The notes: generated by a model from the sequence alone, not told the origin. Positions 50,067 through 60,053 are shown, numbered from the stretch's first letter. The stretch: 64,000 bases of DNA from Vibrio hippocampi (GCF_921292975.1 NZ_CAKLCM010000002.1:1178001-1242000); one strand, 5' to 3'. Made by a program: numbers and translations.

Positions 50067-50250
50067 CTTAGTGTGTACGACATCGGAATTTACGTCAACA
50101 AAAACTGAATGTCACGATGAAAAGTTGGTGTCATTTTTCGCATTAGCAGGGTGTCACGGTTCATCCATACTGTTTTGCGACTAATTTGATAGGCAGTCAG
50201 CACAAACTAGGCTAAATTAGCCGCATCTTATCTTGCTTTAATCTGTCACT

Positions 50251-51120
50251 ATGAAGTCTCGCTACCGTGCCGAAATGATCCTGATCTTAACGACCTTAAT
50301 TGCAGGCGCAGGCTGGGTATTTTCCAAACAATCTATAGTAGAACTGCCCCCTTTGGGCTTTATCGGTTCGCGGTTTTTGCTTGCTGCGTTGATTTTGTTG
50401 CCGTTTTGTCGCAAAGAACTCAAAGCCTTGGGCTGGGCGCACATACTCAGAGCCATGATGGTAGGTTGTTTTATGGCGAGTGCCTTGTTTTGTTGGATAT
50501 TCGCCGTTTCGGTTTCGGACACCCTTGGGGAAGGGGCATTTATTATGAGTCTTTCGATGCTCATTGTGCCGCTTGTCGCATGGGTCATGACGGGAACGGC
50601 GCCACCACGCAGTTTTTGGCTCGCGTTACCGATGGCGCTGGTCGGGCTGTTATTGATCTCCTCGGCGACCGGATGGCAATTCGATCTTAGTCAACTGTGG
50701 TTTTTAATGGCGGCAATCGGCTTCTCGATTCACTTCAACCTCAATCGCATCTATGTCGCTAAGATATCGCCGATTTTGCTCACGAGTTTACAACTCTTAA
50801 CTACTGGCAGCTTGGGATTGCTATTGTCCTACCACCTAGAAACTTGGCCAGAGACGGTATCTCATAACACATGGGCTTGGTTCACTTGCAGTGTCATTAT
50901 TGCCACCAGCCTGCGCTATCTATTGCAAACCACAGGACAAAAACTAGTTGAATCCACAAATGCAGCATTAATCATGTTGCTTGAGCCGATTTGGACGCTA
51001 CTGCTCAGTATCTTGGTGTATGGTGAAACTCTGCCTGTATCCAAAATGATCGGCTGTGCCATATTGTTATCAGCTCTGATATTCTTCCGCTTTAGTACAA
51101 TGTCAAAAGCAGCCAGATAA
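50251..51120 (+). CDS. EamA/DMT family transporter
   Basis: A 289-residue inner-membrane protein with ten hydrophobic segments in two EamA repeats (residues ~5-135 and ~145-285). The second ends in NAALIMLLEPIWTLLLSIL, typical of the drug/metabolite transporter superfamily. Substrate unknown. It is divergent from tyrR and could be a TyrR target, for instance an aromatic-compound exporter, as its start is within 200 bases of the TyrR-like boxes. Confidence 0.85.
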   Translation: MKSRYRAEMILILTTLIAGAGWVFSKQSIVELPPLGFIGSRFLLAALILLPFCRKELKALGWAHILRAMMVGCFMASALFCWIFAVSVSDTLGEGAFIMSLSMLIVPLVAWVMTGTAPPRSFWLALPMALVGLLLISSATGWQFDLSQLWFLMAAIGFSIHFNLNRIYVAKISPILLTSLQLLTTGSLGLLLSYHLETWPETVSHNTWAWFTCSVIIATSLRYLLQTTGQKLVESTNAALIMLLEPIWTLLLSILVYGETLPVSKMIGCAILLSALIFFRFSTMSKAAR

Positions 51121-51577
51121 ACGCGCAAATCCAATCTAAACGAATCAACTCAGCAAAAACTACGACGCCAAAATGTAACAACTAAAGGTCAAATGCTCGC
51201 TGCTTCTGGTTCATTTTTCTCCGCTAGCGCCCCATTATTCCAATACGCCGCTCACTGGTTTATTGCATTTACTGATGAATCATTGAGCGAGCTACCTATT
51301 TAATTTTATAAACGTTTACTCAAATTCACTTCGGTCAGAGTCGTAATAAAAAATATTTGTTATTAACATTAAGAATCATTTGCGAAACAAGCTAAGTTTT
51401 TGATTTAAATCAAAGACCACAATTGTTAATTATCAGTTAATAGCTGTTACGTGCATTTTCCAACACTGGGTAAATGTAATATTTTGTTAACGCGATTGAT
51501 TGCCTCATTGCTCAATCGTGCTTTGTCCTAAGCCGACAACTACATTCCATTAAAAAGCAATGTAAAAGGAATTTTCG
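51121..51577. other. Gene-free region upstream of the catalase gene
   Basis: About 457 bases, A/T-rich towards the catalase. No ORF or repeat found. Promoter and any OxyR-type site for the catalase must lie here; I could not place one. Confidence 0.4.
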
Positions 51578-53059
51578 ATGAGTAAAAAACTAACCACCGC
51601 TGCAGGTTGCCCTGTTGCTCACAACCAAAACGTGATGACCGCGGGTAAACGTGGTCCTCAGTTGCTGCAAGATGTTTGGTTTCTAGAAAAGCTCGCTCAT
51701 TTCGATAGAGAAGTTATCCCAGAGCGTCGTATGCACGCGAAAGGTTCAGGTGCTTACGGTACGTTTACGGTTACACATGACATTTCTCAATTCACTAAAG
51801 CAAAAATCTTTTCTGAAGTAGGCAAAAAAACTGAATTATTTGCTCGCTTTACAACGGTTGCTGGTGAGCGCGGCGCGGCGGATGCTGAACGTGATATCCG
51901 TGGCTTTGCTCTTAAATTTTATACCGAAGAAGGCAACTGGGATCTGGTTGGTAACAACACTCCGGTCTTCTTCCTGCGCGATCCACTTAAGTTCCCAGAT
52001 CTTAACCACGCGGTAAAACGTGACCCAAGAACTAACATGCGTAGCGCAAAAAACAACTGGGATTTCTGGACTTCACTGCCAGAAGCTCTGCACCAGATTA
52101 CCATTGTAATGAGTGACCGTGGTATTCCTGCGACTTACCGTCACATGCATGGCTATGGTAGCCATACGTTCAGCTTTATCAACGCTGACAATGAGCGCTA
52201 CTGGGTTAAATTCCATTTCAAATCTCAGCAAGGTATTCAAAACCTGACTGACCAAGAAGCGGAAGCCTTGGTGGGTAAAGATCGTGAAAGTCACCACCGT
52301 GATCTGTTAGAAAGCATCGACAACCAAGATTTCCCTAAATGGTTAATGCAGGTGCAAATTATGCCTGAAGCTGACGCTTCAAAAGTGCCGTACAACCCAT
52401 TCGACCTAACCAAAGTTTGGCCACACACAGACTACCCACTTCTTGATGTCGGTATTCTTGAGCTGAACCGCAACCCAGAAAACTTCTTTGCTGAAGTCGA
52501 GCAATCTGCATTTAACCCAGCAAGCGTGGTTCCGGGTATCAGTTTCTCACCAGATAAAATGCTACAAGGTCGCCTATTCTCTTACGGCGATGCTCAACGC
52601 TACCGCTTAGGTGTGAACCACCACAGCATCCCAGTCAATGCGCCTCGTTGCCCAGTTCATAGTTATCACCGTGATGGCGCAATGCGCGTTGATGGTAACT
52701 ACGGCAGCACATTGGGTTACGAGCCTAACGACCAAGGTGAATGGGCAGAGCAACCAGACTTTTCTGAGCCGCCGCTAAGCCTTGAGGGTGCAGCTGATCA
52801 TTGGAATCATAGAGAAGATGATGATTACTTCACTCAACCAGGTGAGCTGTTCCGTCTTATGACACCAGAGAAGCAGGCGCTACTGTTTGGTAACACAGCT
52901 CGCAACCTTGACGGTGTGCCAAAAGAGATTCAACTGCGTCACCTGAAACACTGTTATCAAGCGGATCCTGCATACGCGAAAGGCATCGCAGACCTACTAG
53001 GTATCGAGCAAGCTGAATACACTCAAGCGAGCAATCAAAGTGAAGGCGAATACGCATAA
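51578..53059 (+). CDS. Small-subunit monofunctional catalase (KatA type)
   Basis: A 493-residue heme catalase. The catalytic His lies in [20 protein letters not shown] (~54), the Asn in [15 protein letters not shown] (~127), and the proximal Tyr in [16 protein letters not shown] (~337). Length (~490) is that of clade-3 small-subunit catalases. It detoxifies H2O2 in the cytoplasm. GGAA lies 7 bases before the ATG. A strong hairpin follows. Confidence 0.95.
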   Translation: MSKKLTTAAGCPVAHNQNVMTAGKRGPQLLQDVWFLEKLAHFDREVIPERRMHAKGSGAYGTFTVTHDISQFTKAKIFSEVGKKTELFARFTTVAGERGAADAERDIRGFALKFYTEEGNWDLVGNNTPVFFLRDPLKFPDLNHAVKRDPRTNMRSAKNNWDFWTSLPEALHQITIVMSDRGIPATYRHMHGYGSHTFSFINADNERYWVKFHFKSQQGIQNLTDQEAEALVGKDRESHHRDLLESIDNQDFPKWLMQVQIMPEADASKVPYNPFDLTKVWPHTDYPLLDVGILELNRNPENFFAEVEQSAFNPASVVPGISFSPDKMLQGRLFSYGDAQRYRLGVNHHSIPVNAPRCPVHSYHRDGAMRVDGNYGSTLGYEPNDQGEWAEQPDFSEPPLSLEGAADHWNHREDDDYFTQPGELFRLMTPEKQALLFGNTARNLDGVPKEIQLRHLKHCYQADPAYAKGIADLLGIEQAEYTQASNQSEGEYA

Positions 53060-53080
53060 CTCTGATTTGACCTAAATAAG

Positions 53081-53112
53081 AAAGGGGTTAAGTACCAGTA
53101 CTTAACCCCTTT
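53081..53112 (+). terminator. Terminator of the catalase gene
   Basis: Perfect 15-bp stem AAAGGGGTTAAGTAC / GTACTTAACCCCTTT with a 2-base gap, followed by CCTTTTG. Confidence 0.85.
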
Positions 53113-53122
53113 CCTTTTGTAT

Positions 53123-53179
53123 CTACCTATAGCTACTTTATCTATCTATAGCTACTTTACTTATCTATAGCTACATCTC
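53123..53179. repeat. Three tandem 19-bp units
   Basis: CTACCTATAGCTACTTTAT, CTATCTATAGCTACTTTAC and TTATCTATAGCTACATCTC follow one another between the catalase terminator and the HAD gene. Confidence 0.85.
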
Positions 53180-53212
53180 TATTGATGATATCCAGCCAAA
53201 TGTTCTCAAGAG

Positions 53213-53240
53213 CTAGGATTCAGAGGTTGCTTGGGTATAT
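53213..53240. repeat. Dispersed Vibrio palindrome fragment, copy 4
   Basis: On the minus strand ATACCCAAGCAACCTCTGAA resembles the family arm. It supplies the last codons of the HAD protein (IYPSNL, stop), so the element has been captured as a C-terminus. Confidence 0.5.
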
Positions 53241-53909
53241 CATCAATTCGCTTTTACTTTGTAGGCTCAGTTCTTGGTAAACATCAAACAGTGATGTTCT
53301 TAGCTGACTTCCCAACGCTAACACCTCAGCGCAAGGTGTGACTAGATCGGGGATTTGATAGGTCGTCATTCCCGCAGACACCGCCGACTTTACGCCGTTG
53401 TTTGAATCTTCAAACGCAATACACGAATGTGCATCAACGCCAAGACGCTGAGCCGCCAATTGATAGATCTCTGGTGCAGGCTTGCCCGCTTTCACCTCAC
53501 AACCTGTCGCTAAAGCAGAAAAGTAGTCAGCTAAGCCAGCCAACTTTAGCTTCACCTCTGCAACATTGCGCTGTGTAGACGTCGCCACGGCCATCGGGAT
53601 CCCTTGATGTTTCAACCATTCAAGTAATTCAATTACACCATGCTTTTTGGGTATGGCACGATTAAGTACTACATCATCATAGTTGTTTCGCCACTCTTGA
53701 TTTAACAGCGAATAATCAATAATGCCTTGATACGCTTGCGTTAACTGGGCGTTGATCGTTTTCGAGTTGCAACCAATAATCGACAAGTACTCTTGTTCGA
53801 GAAACGGCACTTGAAGATTGGCGCAAGATTGAGCAAACACCTGCTTACAGACGTTTTCAGTATCGAGAAGGAGACCATCCATATCAAAGATGGCAGCTTG
53901 GAATTTCAT
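53220..53909 (-). CDS. HAD family hydrolase (beta-phosphoglucomutase-like)
   Basis: A 229-residue HAD enzyme: motif I FDMDGLLLDTE at 8-18 (nucleophile and acid Asp), motif II VATSTQRN (~110), motif III Lys in EVKAGKPAPEIYQL and motif IV FEDSNNGVKSA (~170). A phosphatase or phosphomutase acting on a sugar phosphate or nucleotide; substrate not readable. It lies behind psuGK, but a terminator separates them. The extreme C-terminus comes from a dispersed repeat. Confidence 0.85.
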   Translation of the reverse strand: MKFQAAIFDMDGLLLDTENVCKQVFAQSCANLQVPFLEQEYLSIIGCNSKTINAQLTQAYQGIIDYSLLNQEWRNNYDDVVLNRAIPKKHGVIELLEWLKHQGIPMAVATSTQRNVAEVKLKLAGLADYFSALATGCEVKAGKPAPEIYQLAAQRLGVDAHSCIAFEDSNNGVKSAVSAGMTTYQIPDLVTPCAEVLALGSQLRTSLFDVYQELSLQSKSELMIYPSNL

Positions 53910-54000
53910 TTTAATTTCTTTGGCAACATTGGTGTGGCGCTATTGTGCCGTATTTTTATTCGCAGGGCTAGGTGCTGAGGTGCCCTTTAAAAGGCAGCGA

Positions 54001-54053
54001 TAAACTAAAGCGAAAGCTTAAACTAGAGCGAAAGCAAAAGCATAAACGAAAAA
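54001..54053. repeat. Imperfect tandem 18-bp units
   Basis: TAAACTAAAGCGAAAGCT, then TAAACTAGAGCGAAAGCA, then a shorter AAAGCATAAACGAAAAAG, in the gap between the HAD gene and psuG. Confidence 0.75.
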
Positions 54054-54076
54054 GCGCCCGTCCACTGACGAGCGCT
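54048..54076 (-). terminator. Terminator of psuG
   Basis: On the minus strand AGCGCTCGTC / GACGGGCGCT forms a stem, followed by TTTTTC: a rho-independent terminator for the psuK-psuG operon. Confidence 0.8.
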
Positions 54077-54099
54077 AATATCAATAAATCAGACTGTGA

Positions 54100-55017
54100 T
54101 TAGATCTCACAGTATGATTTGGCAATCGCTGCACCAAGGCGAGCGTTGTTCAGCACTAACTGAATATTTGAGTCTAAGCTGTTACCACCAGTCAATTCGC
54201 ACACGCGAGCCAACAAGAATGGCGTCGATTCTTTACCTGCAATGCCTTGCTCTTCTGCTTCCGCTAATGCTTGTTCAATCACCTGTGTGATCGTTTCAAC
54301 TGGCATGGCATAGGCTTCAGGGATTGGGTTAGCAATCACAGCGCCACCGTTTAGCCCCATTTCCCATTTCGCTTTTAGCGCCAGTGCAATATCTTCAGCG
54401 CTGTCTAAACGATAATCAATGCTGTGTTCGCTCTCACGAGTGTAGAACGCTGGCAGCGTATCGGTTTGATAGCCGATCACAGGAACACCTTGAGTTTCTA
54501 GGTATTCACGAGTCAGTGCCAAATCAAGAATCGATTTCGCCCCCGCACACACCACTGCAACGTCGGTATTTGCAAGCTCTTGAAGGTCCGCTGAAATATC
54601 AAATGTCTCTTGCGCACCACGGTGAACACCACCGATACCGCCCGTTGCAAAGACCTTGATACCTGCCATTTGAGCAAGAATCATCGTCGCTGCAACCGTC
54701 GTCGCGCCATCTCGCTTACCCGCAACCAAGAATGGAATATCACGGCGGCTTACTTTCGTCACTTTGCGACCCGCTTTGCCTAGATATTCAATTTGATCAT
54801 GACTTAGACCGACTTTCAATCGACCTTCAATAATCGCAATCGTCGCAGGTACAGCACCGGATTCACGAATCGTTTGTTCGACTATCAGAGCAGTTTCAAC
54901 ATTTCGAGGATAAGGCATACCATGAGAAATGATCGTCGACTCAAGCGCCACGACAGGTTGGTTATTTGCTAACGCGTCTGCCACTTCAGGCAGGATATCT
55001 AGGTAGTTTTCTAACAT
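54100..55017 (-). CDS. psuG: Pseudouridine-5'-phosphate glycosidase PsuG
   Basis: A 305-residue enzyme that splits pseudouridine 5'-phosphate to uracil and ribose 5-phosphate. VVALESTIISHGMPYPRN (~24), RDGATTVAATMILAQMAGI (~102), FATGGIGGVHRGA (~122) and NPIPEAYAMP (~233) are the conserved segments with the Mn2+ and catalytic Lys region. Length standard. It follows psuK, overlapping by 7 nt. Confidence 0.93.
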   Translation of the reverse strand: MLENYLDILPEVADALANNQPVVALESTIISHGMPYPRNVETALIVEQTIRESGAVPATIAIIEGRLKVGLSHDQIEYLGKAGRKVTKVSRRDIPFLVAGKRDGATTVAATMILAQMAGIKVFATGGIGGVHRGAQETFDISADLQELANTDVAVVCAGAKSILDLALTREYLETQGVPVIGYQTDTLPAFYTRESEHSIDYRLDSAEDIALALKAKWEMGLNGGAVIANPIPEAYAMPVETITQVIEQALAEAEEQGIAGKESTPFLLARVCELTGGNSLDSNIQLVLNNARLGAAIAKSYCEI

Positions 55018-56102
55018 GAGGATTCCTCTATCAAGCGAAACACCGCTTGTTCTGACATAATAGAATTAATAGTTGTGCTGGCACTCAGTGTCAGTCTTGC
55101 CGCAGCAAGGGCAAACTCAACACTTTGGTCCCAATTCCAATGATTTAAAAAGCCGTGTACAAGCCCCGCCATCAATGCATCGCCTGCTCCGGTCACATTG
55201 GTCACCTGCGTTCTTGGTGCAGGAATGAATCGCCCTTGCCCCTCAACACTGGAATAAGCGCCTTTGGCACCTAAGCTAATAAGAAGTTGCTTAACCCCTT
55301 GTTCATGCAAAGCGTTGGCGACTTGATCCAGTTTGTCGTCTGCATCAATGGTGATACCTGATAAAAACTCAGCTTCAGCAAGATTCGGTTTAAGGGTATG
55401 TATATGAGCAAGATAAGGCTTAATTTTATGTGCTTTCAGACCGGATACCGGGTCAACAAATATCGCTTTGTCACTATGGGCATGAAACAGATATTCCAAC
55501 GCAGATTCCGGTAGGTTGGCATCTAAAACGATCACCCCAGCTCGATTAAATACCTGTGCACGTTTCGCTAACTTAGACTGGTCCAACTCATCAATAAGTG
55601 CCATATCATTCAGCGCTAACTGCATTTCTCCGTCGGCATCATGAATCGACAGATAGGTGCTTGTGGTGCGATTTGGCATCACAAAACAGTGGTCAACGTT
55701 AACACCGACATCTCGACAGGAATCAAGCAAATTGAGTCCCCATGTGTCATCGCCCACCGCACCAATAAACTGAACGTTACTGCCCATGCGCCCCAAGTTA
55801 TCGGCAATGTTACGAGCCACACCACCAGGACCGGAAGTTAATATACCGGGGTTCGAATCGCCCACTTGCAAGCTTTGCAATGAACGACCACATAAATCCA
55901 TATTTGCGCCACCCACGACCGCCGCAAATCGCTCCGGTGCAATCACATAACCTTTACCTTGAATATAGCCCTTGCGAGTCAAGTTCATGATATGGCTTGC
56001 GACGGCGCTTCGACTTAACCCTAACTTCTCTGCCAGATCGTTCTGTGCAATCAAAGGGTCTTGCTTAATCAGTTGTAAAATCTGTTGTTCACGCTCAGTC
56101 AT
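55011..56102 (-). CDS. psuK: Pseudouridine kinase PsuK fused to an N-terminal winged-helix domain
   Basis: A 363-residue protein. Residues 1-50 are a helix-turn-helix (REQQILQLIKQDPLIAQNDL...GLSRSAVASHIMNL), as in many YeiC-type kinases. The PfkB kinase follows from ~60 (VVGGANMDLCGRSL), with the GPGGVARNIADNLGRMG strand (~95) and the catalytic VTGAGDALMAGLVHG (~300; Asp base). Phosphorylates pseudouridine for PsuG. The HTH may let the kinase repress its own operon, which is inference. The start at 56102 fits the family. Confidence 0.88.
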   Translation of the reverse strand: MTEREQQILQLIKQDPLIAQNDLAEKLGLSRSAVASHIMNLTRKGYIQGKGYVIAPERFAAVVGGANMDLCGRSLQSLQVGDSNPGILTSGPGGVARNIADNLGRMGSNVQFIGAVGDDTWGLNLLDSCRDVGVNVDHCFVMPNRTTSTYLSIHDADGEMQLALNDMALIDELDQSKLAKRAQVFNRAGVIVLDANLPESALEYLFHAHSDKAIFVDPVSGLKAHKIKPYLAHIHTLKPNLAEAEFLSGITIDADDKLDQVANALHEQGVKQLLISLGAKGAYSSVEGQGRFIPAPRTQVTNVTGAGDALMAGLVHGFLNHWNWDQSVEFALAAARLTLSASTTINSIMSEQAVFRLIEESSC

Positions 56103-56200
56103 TTAGACATAAATCCAGTCGATTAAACTTTTGTCCAGATAGTAGTAAAACGTTTGCGTGGTCGCAAGCGTTATTTGTTATTTATGCCAATCCCAGCGCT

Positions 56201-56259
56201 AACTGGTCACTTTTTGGTTTAATTGTCACAAAGTGTTTATAAGCTGGTCACCAATGTTT
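56201..56259 (+). promoter_or_regulatory. Two FadR-like half-sites upstream of the desaturase
   Basis: AACTGGTCACTTTTTGGTT (56201-56219) and AAGCTGGTCACCAATGTTT (56241-56259) both contain CTGGTC, the left half of the FadR operator, and the second also has a TGTT right half. Weak without a footprint, but a desaturase is a sensible target. Confidence 0.35.
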
Positions 56260-56317
56260 GACTTACAACTGTACGCTGATATTCTAGCGAACATCTGTAA
56301 GCTAAAAGGAATTTGTT

Positions 56318-57457
56318 ATGCAAACTCAATCCAAGCCGCCGATACTTTGGGCTAATCTTGCTCTGTTTGTTGGCACTTTTGTACTCGCGACCGCAGGAGT
56401 GATCCTGTATGGATTCCACTCTGGCTATTCTGCGCCGCATTGGATTTGGTTAATTATCTGCTTTAGCTTCTGTGGTTTATCGATCACCGCCGGATACCAT
56501 CGTTTGTGGTCACACAAGAGCTATCAAGCTCACTTCTTTTTAAGAGCCATCTTTGCCATTGGCGGTGCTTTTGCACTACAAAACAGCGTCTTGCATTGGT
56601 CTTCCGACCATCGCCGTCACCACAAGTATGTCGATGACAATGACAAAGATCCTTATTCAGCCAAACGCGGTTTTTGGTTTTCTCATATCGGCTGGATGCT
56701 GAGAGAGTATCAAGGCGAGAGCTATTCTGATTATCGTCACTGTCGTGATTTACAGCGCGACCCAATCGTTATGTGGCAGCACAAGCACTATGTCGCCTTG
56801 GCACTGGCGACCAACTTGGGTATTCCGTTTCTTCTTGGTGTTATTTATGGCGACATCATTGGCTTTATGTTGATGGTCGGCGCGTTACGACTGGTTCTGA
56901 GTCATCACACGACTTTCTTTATTAACTCATTGGCTCATGTGTGGGGTTCTCAACCGTATACCACCAAGAACACGGCTAGAGACAATCATTTGTTAGCCTT
57001 GCTGACCTTTGGTGAGGGCTACCACAATTACCACCACCTATTCGAAAGCGACTATCGCAATGGCATTCGCTGGTGGCAGTTTGACCCGACAAAGTGGTTG
57101 ATCAAATCCGCGTCTTGGTTGGGACTCGCTCAGAATTTGCGTACCGTGAGCAACTTCAAGATCGAAAAGGCTAAGCTGACTCAACAGTTCCAACAAGCGA
57201 AAACTAATATTATTGCGCTGCCCAATCCTGAAAAGATTCTGGCTACTTTCGAAAGTGAGTTACAACAGTTACTGGAAAAGCTGCAAGAATACGAAACATT
57301 AAAGCAATCTATGATTGCCAGTGCCTGCTCCAGCGTGAAAGAAAAGTATGAGCAGGCCCTAGTGAAAGTACGTCTTGAGCAATTAGACCTCTACTTAACG
57401 GAAAAGAAACAGCAGTGGCAAAACCTGTTGGATAATCCAAGACTCGCCGCCATTTAA
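56318..57457 (+). CDS. Acyl-CoA/phospholipid delta-9 fatty acid desaturase
   Basis: A 379-residue membrane di-iron desaturase. The three histidine boxes are AGYHRLWSHK (~58), DHRRHHKYVDD (~97) and GEGYHNYHHLF (~230), and about four membrane segments surround them. It introduces a cis double bond into saturated acyl chains, useful for cold adaptation. The last ~90 residues are a charged, coiled-coil-like tail that goes beyond the catalytic core. Two FadR-like sequences precede it. Confidence 0.92.
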   Translation: MQTQSKPPILWANLALFVGTFVLATAGVILYGFHSGYSAPHWIWLIICFSFCGLSITAGYHRLWSHKSYQAHFFLRAIFAIGGAFALQNSVLHWSSDHRRHHKYVDDNDKDPYSAKRGFWFSHIGWMLREYQGESYSDYRHCRDLQRDPIVMWQHKHYVALALATNLGIPFLLGVIYGDIIGFMLMVGALRLVLSHHTTFFINSLAHVWGSQPYTTKNTARDNHLLALLTFGEGYHNYHHLFESDYRNGIRWWQFDPTKWLIKSASWLGLAQNLRTVSNFKIEKAKLTQQFQQAKTNIIALPNPEKILATFESELQQLLEKLQEYETLKQSMIASACSSVKEKYEQALVKVRLEQLDLYLTEKKQQWQNLLDNPRLAAI

Positions 57458-57523
57458 CCGCAGGACACCGCTAATCATTCCTGCTGATTTAATCACGGCG
57501 TTTTATTCACAACGGTGAAGCAC

Positions 57524-57560
57524 AAAAAAAGGCAAGGTACATACATACCTTGCCTTTTTT
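57524..57560. terminator. Bidirectional terminator between desaturase and diguanylate cyclase
   Basis: AAAAAAAGGCAAGGTA / TACCTTGCCTTTTTT with a 6-base loop: A-run before and T-run after, so it works in both directions between the convergent genes. Confidence 0.9.
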
Positions 57561-57605
57561 GTCTCAAAATGATTTGTCCGAGTATCTATTTAAGCATATT
57601 TCAAT

Positions 57606-58559
57606 CTAGGCCACGGTCGTTTGATTTCGTCCATTGTCTTTGGATTGATATAAGGCTTTGTCGACACGCTTTAACCAATCAACATGGTTTGCATCTTCTG
57701 GGTCAAATTCAGACAAGCCAACACTAATAGTAAATTTGATGGTCGAACCATTCGCTTCGATTTCTAAGCCCGCAATGCGCTTTCTTAAACGCTCAGCAAA
57801 ATAGTGCGCTTGGTCGATGGTGGTATTAGCCAGTAACACGGCGAACTCTTCACCACCATATCGACCACAGAAGTCGGTTTCGCGCGCAGTTTTCATCAAC
57901 AAGCGAGCGGTGTCTTTGATCACCTGATCACCCACCGCGTGACCATGACCATCATTAACACGTTTAAAGTGGTCAATATCAAACATTACCAGCGTTGAGC
58001 GACCGCCTGTTGTGGACAGTTGCACATATTCATCAAACAGACGAGATTCCCAGTAAGCGCGGTTAAATAGCTGAGTCAAACCATCACGGCGACCTATTTC
58101 GGTCAATTTTTCGTTCGATTGCTTAAGGTGCAGTTTGCTCTTGGCGATTTCTGAAACATCTTGCAGCATGATCGCAAAATGCGTCACGATTCCCGTCGGT
58201 GATTTTAGTGGGGTGATCACCATATTTTGGTACATGGTGAGCAAGCCCTGAGAAACTGGCGAGAAGTTTTTAAACTCAAAGATAACCGGTCTGTCTTCCC
58301 AGTTAGAGAAACCACGCGTTTTCAGTTTTTCCGTTGAAGCCAGTTTGGCTTTCAACCACTCTTCTGGCAGATTCGGGTAGCTGGCAAACAGACACTGTCC
58401 CATAATATTTTCAGCGTTAATGCCACTGTAATTCTGCATGAAACTGTTCCATGCACAGACTTTATAATCTTTATCAATTACCACCAGACCCGCGTCCAGT
58501 GTATCGATAAGCTGCATTGTCCAGTGAAAGTCCGATAAGTCGAGTGTCATTGTACTCAT
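57606..58559 (-). CDS. Diguanylate cyclase with PAS domain
   Basis: A 317-residue protein: PAS (~15-125; VIDKDYKVCAWNSFMQNYSG), short coil, then GGDEF (~155-315). The active site is GGEEF, and the inhibitory I-site RETD lies five residues upstream, so it should make c-di-GMP and be product-inhibited. No membrane segment. The start overlaps the stop of the CheC-REC gene as ATGA; the two probably act in one pathway. Confidence 0.92.
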   Translation of the reverse strand: MSTMTLDLSDFHWTMQLIDTLDAGLVVIDKDYKVCAWNSFMQNYSGINAENIMGQCLFASYPNLPEEWLKAKLASTEKLKTRGFSNWEDRPVIFEFKNFSPVSQGLLTMYQNMVITPLKSPTGIVTHFAIMLQDVSEIAKSKLHLKQSNEKLTEIGRRDGLTQLFNRAYWESRLFDEYVQLSTTGGRSTLVMFDIDHFKRVNDGHGHAVGDQVIKDTARLLMKTARETDFCGRYGGEEFAVLLANTTIDQAHYFAERLRKRIAGLEIEANGSTIKFTISVGLSEFDPEDANHVDWLKRVDKALYQSKDNGRNQTTVA

Positions 58560-59521
58560 TGCAACATCTCCAACTGACCTTCAATAATCGCAACCGAAGT
58601 TTGGTCAAACATAAACAGTACGGAACAATCTAGGTCGATACTTTCTGCGTTGTAGGTATATTCTACGGTAAAAATATGTTCGTTTTCGCTCAGCATTGAA
58701 TCATTAGGATTAAAGTTTTCAATACGCAGCGGTTCGCGTAGTGAAAAATCTAAGCCAATTTGCTCTGACAGTGAGACTAAGAATGAAGAAACCAAGACGT
58801 TGACAAGGTTAACCACGACTTCATCGTTAGAGATAGCGCCGGGCGCATAACCTAAACGCTCACCGACTTGCTGTATGGCATTTCCCTCAATGCACACCAA
58901 AGCTTCACCATGTAAGCCACCCCCGACAAATCGTTGCGCTACGGCACAACTGTCTGGACGCGATACCGTATCCAGAATCATCATGGTCAATTCACCAAAT
59001 GACAAATCGCCGACTTGAGGGACAGGCAAAACAATAAACTCTTTTAATTGCTCTGCAATCGTTGCGGCACCAACACCCAGTGCCACATTGGATACCTCTT
59101 GAAAACGTTCAAACAGCGTACCTGCCGTTGGCATTTCTTTGGGCGCTTCATCTTCAAGATAGTAAGGGATACCAAGATCATGGAACAGAGGTTTAGCAAC
59201 CTCTTGTTTAAGGGGCTTCTCAACAAACGCGTATGCCCCTAAGTCGTAGCATCTCTGCTGGGCGATCGCTTGAATATCGCCTGAAACCACCACGATCTGG
59301 GTCTTAATGCCACGCTTTTTGACTTCAGCTAGAACTTCAAAGCCATCCATTTCGGGCATGGTGAGATCCAGAAATAGAATATCTATCGATGTGCTTTCCA
59401 AGACGGAAAGTGCTTCGATGCCGTGTTCGGCAAATAATATCTCTCCGGAGAATGATTCAGAAATGCATCGCGCCATACTTCTGCGGGCGACTTTAGAATC
59501 ATCACAAATCAGTATCTGCAT
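58556..59521 (-). CDS. Response regulator with C-terminal CheC/CheX-like domain
   Basis: A 321-residue two-domain protein. The receiver domain (1-120) has ILICDDSKVARRS, the phosphoacceptor in LFLDLTMPEMDGF (~54) and the Lys in FVEKPLKQ. The C-terminal region (~150-315; LSFGELTMMILDTVSR, then NVLVSSFLVSLSEQIG) has the look of CheC/CheX phosphatase-type domains. It may dephosphorylate a receiver or signal to the coupled diguanylate cyclase. Confidence 0.83.
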   Translation of the reverse strand: MQILICDDSKVARRSMARCISESFSGEILFAEHGIEALSVLESTSIDILFLDLTMPEMDGFEVLAEVKKRGIKTQIVVVSGDIQAIAQQRCYDLGAYAFVEKPLKQEVAKPLFHDLGIPYYLEDEAPKEMPTAGTLFERFQEVSNVALGVGAATIAEQLKEFIVLPVPQVGDLSFGELTMMILDTVSRPDSCAVAQRFVGGGLHGEALVCIEGNAIQQVGERLGYAPGAISNDEVVVNLVNVLVSSFLVSLSEQIGLDFSLREPLRIENFNPNDSMLSENEHIFTVEYTYNAESIDLDCSVLFMFDQTSVAIIEGQLEMLQ

Positions 59522-59681
59522 GAAATTCCTAGGGTGACAAATGTGAGCAATAACCGCTCTATAATAAACGGAATCTCATCCAGTTTACCAGAAGAAATTT
59601 GAACCGAGGTCACATTATTTGTCGAGGATCACACTGTTGTTTTATTCACCCTAGAGCAATCCTATGCTATTGAGTCGCCTA

Positions 59682-59933
59682 TTAAAACAACGCTTGTTGA
59701 GGTGTGTTGACCGGAATCGTTTCTTTATTAGTCTCTGCTTTTTTTGCTGCCATTTTTCGTCTATATCTCTGGCGGCACAGTTTTATTATGTGTCTTTGTT
59801 GAGCTGGAGTGAATGAGAGCCAATTAAAACGTTCTTCACGTTTGCGCATACAACCTTGGCAATAACCTCGGTCATCAACACTGCAAACCCCAATGCAAGG
59901 GCTTGGGACGGAAAAAAACTCTAACTGCTCCAT
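59682..59933 (-). CDS. DUF1289 family protein
   Basis: An 83-residue protein with the DUF1289 signature PSPCIGVCSVDDRGYCQGCMR (four cysteines, ~11-31), probably a small metal-binding module, and a basic tail. Function not known. The start ATG at 59933 gives the usual short N-terminus. Confidence 0.85.
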   Translation of the reverse strand: MEQLEFFSVPSPCIGVCSVDDRGYCQGCMRKREERFNWLSFTPAQQRHIIKLCRQRYRRKMAAKKAETNKETIPVNTPQQALF

Positions 59934-60053
59934 AATTAATCGCTCGCTCCTTGCTTAAAATAGTCACCTATAATAAAGATAACCTAACCTTGACAAAAAA
60001 CAGTGTTTTATTGCCTATAATTCGCGAAAATCTTATAAGTCGGAGCCAAAAAC

